A stretch of 64,000 nt of DNA. It comes from Nocardioides alpinus (GTDB lineage: Bacteria; Actinomycetota; Actinomycetes; Propionibacteriales; Nocardioidaceae). Position 1 is the first letter of the stretch; each line of letters opens with the position of its first letter. Positions 34,955 to 44,949 of the stretch are shown piece after piece. Position numbers and translations under genes: made by a program. The stretch spans positions 124,001 to 188,000 of the forward strand of contig NZ_FOKC01000007.1 in assembly GCF_900112035.1 (NCBI RefSeq), given 5' to 3'. Under the pieces are notes generated by a model. The model ran no database searches. It was not told the origin of the DNA and was given only the letters and a program-made list of their open reading frames with translations.

Positions 34955-35851
34955 TCACGCCCGTCCTGCCTCGGCGCCCGTCGCAGCCCAGCTCGCGAGC
35001 ATCACGAGCGCATCGTGGCCCGGGCTTGCGGGCTCGGCGAGGTAGGTGACCAGGCTGGTGGTGCCGCCGACCTCGAGCGGCAGGGACTCGAACGGCAGGT
35101 CGATGTCGCCGACGACGGAGTGGTGCAGCTTCTTGACCCCTGTGCTGTGGATGCGTACGTCGTGGGCGGCCCAGCGGACCCGGAAGTCGTCGCTGCGCGT
35201 GGACAGCTCACCGACGAGCGCGGAGAGCCTGCGGTCGTACGGGTCGCGGCCGGCCTCGGCGCGCAGGAGCGCGACGGTGTCGTTGGCCACGACGTCCCAC
35301 TCGCGGAACAGCGTCGTGGCTCGCGGGTCGAGGAAGACGAGGCGGGCGTTGTTGACCGGCTCGTCGGCGTCGTAGAACGGGTGGAACAGGGCTCGGCCGA
35401 GCTCGTTGGTGGCGAGCACGTCCAGCCGGGCGCTGAGCACGACGGCGGGCACCGTCGGCATCGCGTCGAGCAGTCGCTGGATCGTCGGGCGCACGCGGTC
35501 GCTGGTCGGCGTACGTCGTCGCTTCGCTCGCGAGGTCGGGCCGGCCGTGCGGAAGAGGTCGAGCAGGTGCGCGCGCTCGGCGTCGTCGAGCCGCAGCGCC
35601 TGCGCAATCCCCTCGATCACGCCGTCCGAGACGCCGGTGGCGTCGCCGCGCTCGAGGCGGATGTAGTACTGCGGTGACACCCCGACCAGGAGGGCCGCCT
35701 CCTCCCGCCGCAGCCCCGGCACGCGGCGGCGGTCCCCGTCGAAGGACGGCAGGCCTGCCTGCTGCGGGGTGATCCGAGCCCGACGGGTGCTCAGGAACTC
35801 CCGGATCTCGGCCCGAGCAGCATCGCGGGGACTCTGGTCCGGGTCACTCAT
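34955..35851 (-). CDS. XRE-type transcriptional regulator, MmyB-like
   Basis: A 298-aa regulator: an N-terminal helix-turn-helix (about residues 45-100; VPGLRREEAALLVGVSPQYYIRLERG) and a C-terminal MmyB-type PAS-like ligand domain (ALFHPFYDADEPVNNARLVFLDP, VGELSTRSDDFRVRWAAHDVR, SLPLEVGGTTSLVTYLAEP). ATG 35851 lies 6 nt after TACAGT on the minus strand. It is divergent from the aldo/keto reductase, 149 bp apart; regulators of this family commonly control the divergent oxidoreductase. Confidence 0.92.
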   Translation of the reverse strand: MSDPDQSPRDAARAEIREFLSTRRARITPQQAGLPSFDGDRRRVPGLRREEAALLVGVSPQYYIRLERGDATGVSDGVIEGIAQALRLDDAERAHLLDLFRTAGPTSRAKRRRTPTSDRVRPTIQRLLDAMPTVPAVVLSARLDVLATNELGRALFHPFYDADEPVNNARLVFLDPRATTLFREWDVVANDTVALLRAEAGRDPYDRRLSALVGELSTRSDDFRVRWAAHDVRIHSTGVKKLHHSVVGDIDLPFESLPLEVGGTTSLVTYLAEPASPGHDALVMLASWAATGAEAGRA

Positions 35852-35988
35852 GCGCCCACTGTACGAACCCGGCGAGCGGTGTGGGAGTCACTGCCGGTGA
35901 CCCCTACGGCCGGGACTCCCGGACGCCGTCGAGCGCTGGTTGTGTGGTCCGTGGCGGCCCTTCGCCGCCCACCACCGCCAGCACCTGA

Positions 35989-36984
<996 letters not shown>

Positions 36985-37000
36985 CGCGGTGGGCGGTGGC

Positions 37001-37795
37001 TCAGAAGCCGCCGAAGTCGAACCCGCCGCCGCCGTCGAAGCCCCCGCCGCCGCCGTCGTAGCCCCCGCCGTCGCCGCCGTCGGAACCCCCGCCGTCGTCA
37101 CCGCCGCCGCCGTCGCCACCGCCGTCGTAGCCGCCACCGAGGTCGCCGAACATCATCCCGCCCATGAACATCCAGGTCATGGGTCCGAAGGCACCGAAGT
37201 AGCCCGCGGCGTAGGGCTCGTAGGCGCGGCCGCCCTGCCAGTAGGGGACCCGCTGCGCGCCGACCATCACCTTGCGTACGTCAGGCTCAGCGCCGGCATT
37301 GACGCGCTCGACGTCGAGGGCGCAGGCGGGCACGTCGCGCTCGACGCCGTCCGGCGGGACGAAGAGGACGTCGGCGACCGACGGCCCGTGGCGCGGGTCG
37401 AAGAAGCACGGCGGTCGCCGGGTGGGCAGCGGCTTGCCCTCGACGCGGGCGCGTACGCAGGCGATCGCGTAGCGACCGTCCTCGACGATCGAGGTGATGT
37501 GCCGGATGTCCTCCGGCTGGGTGATGGAGTCGCCGGCGAGCTTGGCGGACTCGTAGGCGTCGAGCGCCCGCTGGTAGTCGGCGTTGGCGCCGGCGTCGAG
37601 GTCGTGGCCGCTCATCTCGTAGTCGAGGTCCTGCAGGTCGACGCCGAAGGCGGTGATGTCCTCGAAGGCCAGCTTCTTCACCGGGGCGAGCTCGTCCTCG
37701 CGCCGTTGCAGCTCCCGCTCCTTGCCGCGTCGTGTCGCCACCACCGCGACGGCTCCCAGCACGCCCAGGACCAGCATCAGCAGGATCAGCTCCAT
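37001..37795 (-). CDS. Membrane-anchored protein with Gly/Asp-rich tail
   Basis: A 264-aa protein: one N-terminal helix (LILLMLVLGVLGAVAVVAT), a soluble part (about 25-190) with CFFDPRHGPS and PYWQGGRAYEPYAAGYFGAF, then a ~45-residue tail made almost only of Gly, Asp, Tyr and Phe. The tail DNA is a run of CCGCCGTC-like triplets. The middle part resembles other actinobacterial proteins of unknown role. It converges on the aldo/keto reductase gene, 16 bp apart. Confidence 0.8.
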   Translation of the reverse strand: MELILLMLVLGVLGAVAVVATRRGKERELQRREDELAPVKKLAFEDITAFGVDLQDLDYEMSGHDLDAGANADYQRALDAYESAKLAGDSITQPEDIRHITSIVEDGRYAIACVRARVEGKPLPTRRPPCFFDPRHGPSVADVLFVPPDGVERDVPACALDVERVNAGAEPDVRKVMVGAQRVPYWQGGRAYEPYAAGYFGAFGPMTWMFMGGMMFGDLGGGYDGGGDGGGGDDGGGSDGGDGGGYDGGGGGFDGGGGFDFGGF

Positions 37796-37835
37796 GACGA
37801 GACTCTACGTCGCGAGGCGCAACCCGATCCGCGGC

Positions 37836-38120
37836 TCAGCCGAAGAGCTCGCCGAGCCAGTGCTCCTTCTTCTTGCCCCGGTACTGGCTGGAGCCTTCAT
37901 GGCGACGGTCACGGTCCCGGTCGTCGTACGCCGGTCGCGCGTCGCGGACAGGTGCGGCAGGGGGCGCGGCCGAGCGCGACGCCTCTGCCTCGGCACGCTC
38001 GAGGATCTTGTCGAGCTCACCGCGGTCGAGCCACACGCCGCGGCACTCGGGGCAGTAGTCGATCTCCACGCCGGCACGCTCGCTCATGACGAGGGTCGCT
38101 GAATCAGTGGGGCACTTCAT
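37836..38120 (-). CDS. zf-TFIIB domain protein
   Basis: A 94-aa protein. MKCPTDSATLVMSERAGVEI then YCPECRGVWLDRGELDKIL is the zinc-binding zf-TFIIB pattern, followed by a basic, low-complexity C-terminus (YDDRDRDRRHEG) ending HWLGELFG. Its role is unknown. ATG 38120 follows AGGAGG at 8 nt. Confidence 0.9.
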   Translation of the reverse strand: MKCPTDSATLVMSERAGVEIDYCPECRGVWLDRGELDKILERAEAEASRSAAPPAAPVRDARPAYDDRDRDRRHEGSSQYRGKKKEHWLGELFG

Positions 38121-38181
38121 TCGGATCCTCCTAGACACGGGCAACTCCGCCCAGCCTAGGTCGGCACTGCACGGGGCCCGC

Positions 38182-38640
38182 TCACGTCAGCCGTAGCCGG
38201 TGCTCCGTCTCGTCCTCGCCGACGTAGGTGAACCCGCAGCGCTCCCAGAAGGCCCGCGCCCGCGGGTTGTCCTTCTCCACGCCGAGCTCGACCGGCAGAC
38301 CGTCCGTCCGGGCCGCCGCCACGACGCCGTCGACGACCGTGCGCCCGACGCCCTGCGACTGGTGCTCCGGCAGGAGTTGGAGCCCGGCGATCTCGACGAG
38401 CCCGCCACGACGTACGACGCGCAGCCGGCCCGCGGCCTGACCGTCGACCTCGACCACCGAGATCGACGACCCGGCACCGTCGCCGTCCACCTGCTCGGCG
38501 GTCCACGCGCCGAAGCCGGCGCGGTAGTCGACCTCGTCGAAGTCGTCCGGCAGCCGCCCCTGGTGCAGCGTCGCCTCGATGACGACCGTCGTCAGGAAGT
38601 CGACGTCTGCCTGGGTCGCGGGACGGATGATGACGGGCAC
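38182..38640 (-). CDS. GNAT family N-acetyltransferase
   Basis: A 152-aa single-domain GNAT. Strand 4 and the acetyl-CoA loop are EIAGLQLLPEHQSQGVGRTVVDGVV (Q-x-x-G-x-G/A), and the end is ARAFWERCGFTYVGEDETEH. The substrate is unknown. GTG 38640 is 6 nt downstream of TAGCCT on the minus strand. Confidence 0.93.
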   Translation of the reverse strand: MPVIIRPATQADVDFLTTVVIEATLHQGRLPDDFDEVDYRAGFGAWTAEQVDGDGAGSSISVVEVDGQAAGRLRVVRRGGLVEIAGLQLLPEHQSQGVGRTVVDGVVAAARTDGLPVELGVEKDNPRARAFWERCGFTYVGEDETEHRLRLT

Positions 38641-38720
38641 ACGGGCAGGCTAGGTCAGCGCGGGCTGAATGGCGTCAATGACCCTCGACTGTCGGCAGCG
38701 GGTGGTTTGATGGCCGCGCC

Positions 38721-40016
38721 ATGACCCGATGGACCCCCAGCCAGGTGACCGAGGCCGCGCCTGACGCCGCCTCGCTGGCCGCGGGGCGCAAGCTCGCGAT
38801 GCCGGGACCGTGGCGTGACACCGGCTGCAACGACGTACTCGTCTGGGGCCAGTGCCAGGGCAGCGGCAAGACGCCCTACCAGGTCAGCGTCGATCTCACC
38901 GGGCCTGCCTACCGGTGCTCCTGCCCGAGCCGGAAGTTCCCCTGCAAGCACGCGATCGCCCTGCTGATGCTGTGGTCGGAGGGCGTGCTGGACGAGTCGG
39001 GACAGGTCGCGGCCTTCGCCGAGGAGTGGGCCACGCAGCGCGCCGACAAGGCGGCTGCGCCCGCCAAGGCAGCTGAGAAGCCGACGGACCCCGCTGCCCG
39101 CGCCAAGCGGATCGAGCAGCGGCTGGCCCGGATGGACGCCGGCGTCGAGGACTTCCGGCTGTGGCTGGCCGACCTGGTGCGCAGCGGACTCGCAGCTGCC
39201 CGCGCACAGCCGTACGCCTTCTGGGACAACGCCGCCGCCCGCCTCGTCGACGCCCAGCTGCCAGCACTGGCCGAGCGGGTGCGCGAGGCCGGGTCGCAGA
39301 TCCACGCCCGGACCGACTGGACCGAGCACCTCCTCGCCGAGGTGGGTCGCTGGTGGACGATCACCTGCGCGTGGCAGGCACGCGAGACGCTCGGCGTCGA
39401 CGAGATGGCCGAGGTCAGGGTCGCCGTCGGCTGGGCCCAGTCCAGCGAGGAGGTCCGCGACGGCGACGTACGTCCCGGGCCCTGGACCGTCCTCGGTGCC
39501 CACCGCTCCGACGACGGCCGGCTCCAGGAGCAGCGCACCTGGCTCGCGCACGCCGACGGCGAGGTGGTGGCCGTCCTCGACTTCGCCGGCTACGGCCAGG
39601 CGCTCGCCGTCCCCCAGCTCAGTGGGGCGCAGCTCGACGTCGAGCTCTCCCGCTATCCCGGCCACGCACCGCGTCGGGCGCTGTTCCGCAACCCGCCCGC
39701 GGGTGCCGAGTCGGTGACCGGCCTCCCCGGTCGTACGTCCCTCGCGTCGGTGCACGCTGCCGCTGCGGCGAGCCTCGGCGGGGCACCCTGGCGGGACCGG
39801 CACCCGGCCCCGCTGGCCGACGTCCGGGTCGTCGGCGAAGGAGACCACTGGCAGGTGAGCGACGCGTCCGGGTCGCTGCCGATCATGACCGGAGCGCCGA
39901 TCTGGACGCTGCTGGCACTCGGTGGCGGTGCACCGGTGGACGTGTTCGGCGAGATCGAGTCCGGGGCCTTCCGCCCGCTCTCGGTGTGGCTCGACGACCG
40001 GGTCGTGGGCCTGTGA
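38721..40016 (+). CDS. SWIM zinc finger protein
   Basis: A 431-aa protein. The SWIM finger is C66-S-C68-x6-C75-K-H77. The rest is Ala-rich helix and beta with no known enzyme motif. SWIM fingers bind nucleic acid or protein. It is the first gene of a five-gene block with 4-17 bp overlaps (SWIM, DUF5691, MoxR ATPase, DUF5682, VWA). The overlap with the next gene is GTGA. The E. coli yehQ/yehL/yehM/yehP group appears related in make-up. Confidence 0.9.
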   Translation: MTRWTPSQVTEAAPDAASLAAGRKLAMPGPWRDTGCNDVLVWGQCQGSGKTPYQVSVDLTGPAYRCSCPSRKFPCKHAIALLMLWSEGVLDESGQVAAFAEEWATQRADKAAAPAKAAEKPTDPAARAKRIEQRLARMDAGVEDFRLWLADLVRSGLAAARAQPYAFWDNAAARLVDAQLPALAERVREAGSQIHARTDWTEHLLAEVGRWWTITCAWQARETLGVDEMAEVRVAVGWAQSSEEVRDGDVRPGPWTVLGAHRSDDGRLQEQRTWLAHADGEVVAVLDFAGYGQALAVPQLSGAQLDVELSRYPGHAPRRALFRNPPAGAESVTGLPGRTSLASVHAAAAASLGGAPWRDRHPAPLADVRVVGEGDHWQVSDASGSLPIMTGAPIWTLLALGGGAPVDVFGEIESGAFRPLSVWLDDRVVGL

Positions 40017-41515
40017 GCGGCGTCGAGCAGTGGTTGGGCGACGTGGCGACGGCCGCCCTCGTGGGCAGCGCCCGGCGCGAACCCCCGCCGATCCCCGCAG
40101 CCCTCGGCGTCGTCACCGACGACGAGGGTCACGCCCCCGAGCACCGGTTGCTGGCGAGCGCTGCGCTGGCCGACGCGGTCACCCGCGGGGGCGCGGGCCT
40201 GCAAGCCGCCGGGGGCCCGACCCACGACGCGCCCCCGGAGACCCGCGAGGCGTGCAGCGAGGCCGCAGCCCAGCTGGTGCACCTGCTCCTCCTCCAGCCG
40301 CCGGTGTCCATGGCGACGCGGGACGAGCTGGTCGTGGAGTGGCTGCGCCTGGCCGAGGCGGCCGGGCAGCGGGCGCCCTTCGCCGTGCTCCCGGCCCTGC
40401 TCGAGTTCGCCGCGCCGCGCCCTTCTGTCGCGCGTGCGCTGGGTGGCGTGATCGGCGAGAGGGGAGCCTGGCTGGTCGGGCTCAACGCGGCGTGGTCCGC
40501 GACGCTGGACGCCGACCGCACCGCACCGGTCGGCAGCGGCGGAGGCGACGACTGGACGGTGCAGTGGTCGACGATGGCGACGGCCGAGGCGACCGCCGCG
40601 TTCGCGGCAGGACGGCGTACGTCTCCCGCCGCGGCGCGCGCGCTGCTCGAGGCCGAGTGGGACACCGTCTCCGCCAAGGTGCGCGGTGAGGCCGTGGTGG
40701 CCCTGCGCCACGGGATCTCCGCCGCCGACGAGCCGCTCCTCGAGCGCGCTCTCGACGACCGGGCCAAGACCGTGCGGGAGGCCGCCGCAGGGGTCCTCTC
40801 CCTGCTCCCCGCGAGCGATCGCGCGGACCGGATGGCCGCGCGGCTGCGCGGCCTCGTGCGGGTCAGGGGCACCCTCTCGCGACACCTCGAGGTGGAGGTC
40901 CCCGACCCACCCGACGACGCAGCGGTCCGCGACGGCATGACGCCGCCCGCGAAGGGCGGCGGCCCGCCGCCGACGGTCTGGCTGGCGCAGGTCGTCCGCG
41001 GCGCCCCGCTCTCCACCTGGACCGAGATCACCGGCCGGTCGGTGGCGGCCACGCTGAAGATGGTCCGCGACAAGGACGTGCTGGCCTCGCTCGTCGAGGC
41101 GGTGCTCGACCGCCGCGACGCCGCGTGGGCGCTCGCCTGCGTCGAGCACGGCGTACCCGACCCGCGGCTGGTGTGGCTCCTGCCGCAGGAGAAGCGGACC
41201 GACCTGCTCGTCTCCTGGGTGGCGAGGCCGCCCGCGGGGCGAGACCTCGGTCGCCTGCTCGTCGAGGTGCCGCGGCCGTGGCCCGACGAGCTCAGCCGCG
41301 TCGTCCTCGGGCGGCTCCGTGGCGAGGGAGCGACGACCAGCCTCGCCCGGGCGGCAGCACCGCTCTTGCCGGTCGCGCTCAGCCCCTCGCTGGCACCCGC
41401 GGTCACCGCCCTGCTCGAGCAGGTGCCGGCCGATGCCACCCACCTGCGCCGGGCGCTCACCGAGACCCTGCAGCTCCACGCGTTCCGCACATCCCTCACG
41501 GAGGCCTTCAGATGA
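40013..41515 (+). CDS. DUF5691 family protein
   Basis: A 500-aa helical-repeat protein. The N-terminus (VEQWLGDVATAALVGSARR), the middle VWLAQVVRGAPLSTWTEITG and the C-terminal repeats match DUF5691, always found with SWIM and MoxR/VWA genes. HEAT-like stretches (DEPLLERALDDRAKTVREAA) suggest a scaffold. GTG 40013 overlaps the SWIM gene stop; its own stop overlaps the MoxR gene ATG. Confidence 0.85.
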   Translation: MSGVEQWLGDVATAALVGSARREPPPIPAALGVVTDDEGHAPEHRLLASAALADAVTRGGAGLQAAGGPTHDAPPETREACSEAAAQLVHLLLLQPPVSMATRDELVVEWLRLAEAAGQRAPFAVLPALLEFAAPRPSVARALGGVIGERGAWLVGLNAAWSATLDADRTAPVGSGGGDDWTVQWSTMATAEATAAFAAGRRTSPAAARALLEAEWDTVSAKVRGEAVVALRHGISAADEPLLERALDDRAKTVREAAAGVLSLLPASDRADRMAARLRGLVRVRGTLSRHLEVEVPDPPDDAAVRDGMTPPAKGGGPPPTVWLAQVVRGAPLSTWTEITGRSVAATLKMVRDKDVLASLVEAVLDRRDAAWALACVEHGVPDPRLVWLLPQEKRTDLLVSWVARPPAGRDLGRLLVEVPRPWPDELSRVVLGRLRGEGATTSLARAAAPLLPVALSPSLAPAVTALLEQVPADATHLRRALTETLQLHAFRTSLTEAFR

Positions 41516-42621
41516 CCACCAGCACGCCACCCACCGAGGCCGCCGAGGGTGTGCTCCGCGAGCACGCCGAGGACGCCTACGCCGACGAGCTGGCGGCGCT
41601 GGTGGCCGTGGACGACCGTCCCCGGCCTCCCTCGTGGCATCTCTCGCCGTGGGCGGTGTCGACGTACGTCCTGGGCGGGGAGCTGCCCAACGGGGTGACG
41701 ATCACCCCGAAGTACCTCGGCCAGCGGCGCCTGGTCGAGGTGGCGATCTCCTCGCTGGCCACTGACCGCGCGCTGCTCCTGCTGGGCGTCCCCGGCACGG
41801 CGAAGTCGTGGCTCGCCGAGCACCTCGCCGCCGCGATCTGCGGCCGCTCCACCCTCGTCGTCCAGGGCACCGCCGGGACCCAGGAGGAGGCGCTGCGCTA
41901 CGGGTGGAACTACGCCCGGCTGCTCGCCGAGGGTCCCTCCCGCGAGGCGCTCGTCCCGGGGCCGGTGATGCGGGCGATGGAGACCGGCGCGATCGCCCGG
42001 ATCGAGGAGCTGACGCGCATCCCCTCCGACGTCCAGGACTCCCTCATCAGCATCCTGTCGGAGAAGACCCTGCCCGTCCCCGAGCTCGACGAGGAGGTGC
42101 AGGCGCGTCCGGGCTTCAACGTCATCGCCACCGCCAACAACCGCGACAAGGGTGTCAACGACCTCTCCTCCGCACTGCGCCGACGGTTCAACACCGTCGT
42201 CCTGCCGTTGCCCGACACCCTCGAGCAGGAGGTCGAGATCGTCCGCTCGCGGGTGACCGCCCTGGGTGCCTCGCTCGAGCTGCCGGCCGACCTCGCGTCG
42301 CTGTCGGAGATCACCCGCGTCGTCACCGTGATGCGCGAGCTGCGCAGCGGCGTCACCGCGGACCAGCGCACCACCATCAAGTCGCCGAGCTCGACCCTCT
42401 CGACCGCGGAAGCGATCTCCGTGATGACCAACGGGCTCGCCCTGGCCGCCCACTTCGGGGACGGCACGGTCCGCGCGGACGACGTCGCGGGCAGCCTCCT
42501 CGGCGCCGTGGTCAAGGACCCGGTGCAGGACCGCCTCGTCTGGCAGGAGTACCTCGAGACGGTCGTGCGCAACCGCAAGGAGTGGAGCGACCTCTACCGC
42601 GCCTGTCGGGACCTGGGCTGA
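41512..42621 (+). CDS. MoxR-type AAA+ ATPase
   Basis: A 369-aa MoxR-family ATPase. Walker A GVPGTAKS spans residues 92-99; the Walker B region is unusual, reading AIARIEELTRIPSDVQDSLI; sensor 1 is NVIATANNRDKG and the arginine finger SSALRRRFNT. MoxR ATPases act with VWA proteins as chaperone-like machines that insert metals or remodel complexes; the VWA partner is two genes downstream. ATG 41512 overlaps the upstream stop. Confidence 0.92.
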   Translation: MTTSTPPTEAAEGVLREHAEDAYADELAALVAVDDRPRPPSWHLSPWAVSTYVLGGELPNGVTITPKYLGQRRLVEVAISSLATDRALLLLGVPGTAKSWLAEHLAAAICGRSTLVVQGTAGTQEEALRYGWNYARLLAEGPSREALVPGPVMRAMETGAIARIEELTRIPSDVQDSLISILSEKTLPVPELDEEVQARPGFNVIATANNRDKGVNDLSSALRRRFNTVVLPLPDTLEQEVEIVRSRVTALGASLELPADLASLSEITRVVTVMRELRSGVTADQRTTIKSPSSTLSTAEAISVMTNGLALAAHFGDGTVRADDVAGSLLGAVVKDPVQDRLVWQEYLETVVRNRKEWSDLYRACRDLG

Positions 42622-42630
42622 CCGACACCC

Positions 42631-44949
42631 ATGACCGTCGACATCTACGGCATCCGCCACCACGGACCCGGCTCGGCCCGGGCCGTGCTGGCGGCGCTCG
42701 AGGCGCACCCGCCCGACCTGGTGCTGATCGAGGGCTGCCCCGAGCTTGACGCCATCGTCGACCTCTTGGGCGAGGACGACATGGTGCCCCCGGTCGCGGG
42801 TCTCGTGTACGCCGTCGACGAGCCGCGCAAGGCCACGTTCTACCCCCTCGCCCGCTTCTCGCCGGAGTGGGTCGCGGCCCGCTGGGCGCTGGCGCGCGGC
42901 GTACCGGTGCGCTTCCTCGACCTGCCTGCCACCCATGCGTTCGCGCTGGCCGACGAGGCTGCTGCGACCCCGCAGCCCGACGTGGAGCCCGACGTGGCGT
43001 CCGACGCCGAGCCGGAGCTCGACGTGTCCCCTGCACCGCCGGAGCGGCTCGACCCGATCGGGACCCTGGCGGCAGCCGCCGGCTACGACGACGCCGAGCG
43101 CTGGTGGGAGGACGCGGTCGAGCAGCGCTACGACACTCCTGCGGAGCGCTTCGACGCGATCCGGGACGCGATGGCGTCGGTCCGCGCGGCCGACACCCGC
43201 CCCGACGACGACCCCGACGTGCACGCCAACGCGCGACGCGAGGCGTGGATGCGCAAGGTGCTGCGCGCGGAGATCAAGGCCGCACCCGAGTCCCGGCTCG
43301 CCGTGGTGTGCGGTGCGTGGCACGCGCCGGCCCTCGTGCCCGCCGACTTCCCTGCGGTCTCGCGCGACCAGGCGCTCCTCACCAAGCTGCCGCGCACCAA
43401 GGTCGCCGCGGCCTGGACGCCCTGGACGGCGGCTCGGCTCAGCTACTCCTCCGGCTACGGCGCCGGGGTGGGCGCCCCCGGCTGGTACCAGCACCTCTTC
43501 GACCACCTCGCTCGCGACGACGCGGACCCCCGCGACCTCGCCACCACCTGGCTGGTGCGGGTGGCGAGGACCCTGCGCGAGGAGAAGCTCGACGCCTCGA
43601 CCGCCTCCGTGGTCGAGGCGGCCCGCCTGGCCGAGACCCTCGCGACGGTGCGGGGGCGACCGTCAGTGGGCCTGAGCGAGCTCGACGACGCCGCACAGGC
43701 GGTGCTCTGCGAAGGCTCACGGCTCCCGCTCGACCTGGTCCACGAGCGCCTCGTGGTGGGCGCCGACCTCGGCACCGTCCCCGACTCGGCCCCCGTCGTG
43801 CCGCTGGCCGCGGACCTGACCCGCCAGCAGCGCTCGCTGCGCCTCAGGCCGACGGCGTCCGCCCAGGAGGTCGACCTCGACCTCCGACGCGAGAGCCAGC
43901 TCGCCCGGTCGGTGCTGCTCCACCGGTTGCAGCTGCTCGGCGTCAGGTGGGGCGAGCTCTCCGACACGGGCCGCACCACCGGCACCTTCAAGGAGAGCTG
44001 GACCGTCGAGTGGCGCCCCGAGCTGGCGGTCGATCTCGTCGAGGCGAGCGTCTGGGGCACCACGATCGCTGCCGCGGCCTCGGCCCGCGCCGCGGACCGT
44101 GCGGAGAGTTCGGCGGACCTCGCCGAGCTCGCCGCCCTGGTCAGCGCGTGCCTCACCGCCGACCTGCCCGACGGCATCGCCGCGGTGCTCGAGGCCCTCG
44201 ACGCGCGGGCCGCGGTGCAGCACGACGTGCCGGCCCTGCTCTCGACGGTCGAGCCGCTCGCCCGCACCTGCCGCTACGGCGACGTGCGCGGTGTCGACAC
44301 CCGACGCGTACGCACCGTGCTGGGCGCCACCGTCGTCCGTGCGTGCGTCGGGCTGCCGATGGCGTGCGCGAGCCTCGACGACGAGGCGGCGCAGCAGATG
44401 GTGACGGCCGTCGCCGGCGCGCAGCGCGGCCTCTCGCTGCTCGCCGACGGCGAGCTCGACGAGGCCTGGGCGCAGGCGCTGGAGTCCGTCTCGGCCCCCG
44501 ACCACGTGGCTGGCGCCGTGGCCGGTCGGGCCACCCGGATCCTGCTCGACGCCGGTCGCCTGGACGCCGACACCACGGCCCACCGGATGGGCCGCCGACT
44601 CTCGCTGGTGGCGTCAGCACCCCAGGCTGCGGCGTGGCTCGACGGCTTCCTGGCCGGCGACGCCGTGCTGCTGGTCCACGACCACGCCCTCCTCGGCCTC
44701 GTCGACGCGTGGGTCGGCGGACTCGACGAGACAGCGTTCGAGGACCTGCTCCCGCTCGTACGACGGACATTCGCCCAGTTCAGCCGTGCCGAGCGCCGCA
44801 CGATCGGCGAGCAGCTGTCCCGGCTCGGTGGACCTGACGAGCGGCCGCAGGGCGGGTCGACGGTCGACCTCGACCAGGCGATGCCCGCACTGCGGGCCGT
44901 GGCCGGCTACCTCGGGTGGAAGGTGGTGGACCGTGACGGAGCAGCCTGA
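42631..44949 (+). CDS. DUF5682 family protein
   Basis: A 772-aa protein. The opening YGIRHHGPGSARAVLAALEA followed by PDLVLIEG resembles the TraB/ChaN-like fold that coordinates metal through early His and Glu residues. The C-terminal ~450 residues are helical (SVGLSELDDAAQAVL, RLQLLGVRWGELSDTGRTTG). The activity is unknown. It starts 9 bp after the MoxR gene and overlaps the VWA gene by 17 bp. Confidence 0.88.
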   Translation: MTVDIYGIRHHGPGSARAVLAALEAHPPDLVLIEGCPELDAIVDLLGEDDMVPPVAGLVYAVDEPRKATFYPLARFSPEWVAARWALARGVPVRFLDLPATHAFALADEAAATPQPDVEPDVASDAEPELDVSPAPPERLDPIGTLAAAAGYDDAERWWEDAVEQRYDTPAERFDAIRDAMASVRAADTRPDDDPDVHANARREAWMRKVLRAEIKAAPESRLAVVCGAWHAPALVPADFPAVSRDQALLTKLPRTKVAAAWTPWTAARLSYSSGYGAGVGAPGWYQHLFDHLARDDADPRDLATTWLVRVARTLREEKLDASTASVVEAARLAETLATVRGRPSVGLSELDDAAQAVLCEGSRLPLDLVHERLVVGADLGTVPDSAPVVPLAADLTRQQRSLRLRPTASAQEVDLDLRRESQLARSVLLHRLQLLGVRWGELSDTGRTTGTFKESWTVEWRPELAVDLVEASVWGTTIAAAASARAADRAESSADLAELAALVSACLTADLPDGIAAVLEALDARAAVQHDVPALLSTVEPLARTCRYGDVRGVDTRRVRTVLGATVVRACVGLPMACASLDDEAAQQMVTAVAGAQRGLSLLADGELDEAWAQALESVSAPDHVAGAVAGRATRILLDAGRLDADTTAHRMGRRLSLVASAPQAAAWLDGFLAGDAVLLVHDHALLGLVDAWVGGLDETAFEDLLPLVRRTFAQFSRAERRTIGEQLSRLGGPDERPQGGSTVDLDQAMPALRAVAGYLGWKVVDRDGAA

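Noticed and set aside
40129..43506. Very long minus-strand open frame (1125 codons)
   Set aside because: It runs opposite the SWIM/DUF5691/MoxR/DUF5682 genes, has no family motif and an Arg/Gly/Asp-rich composition typical of antisense frames in high-GC DNA.
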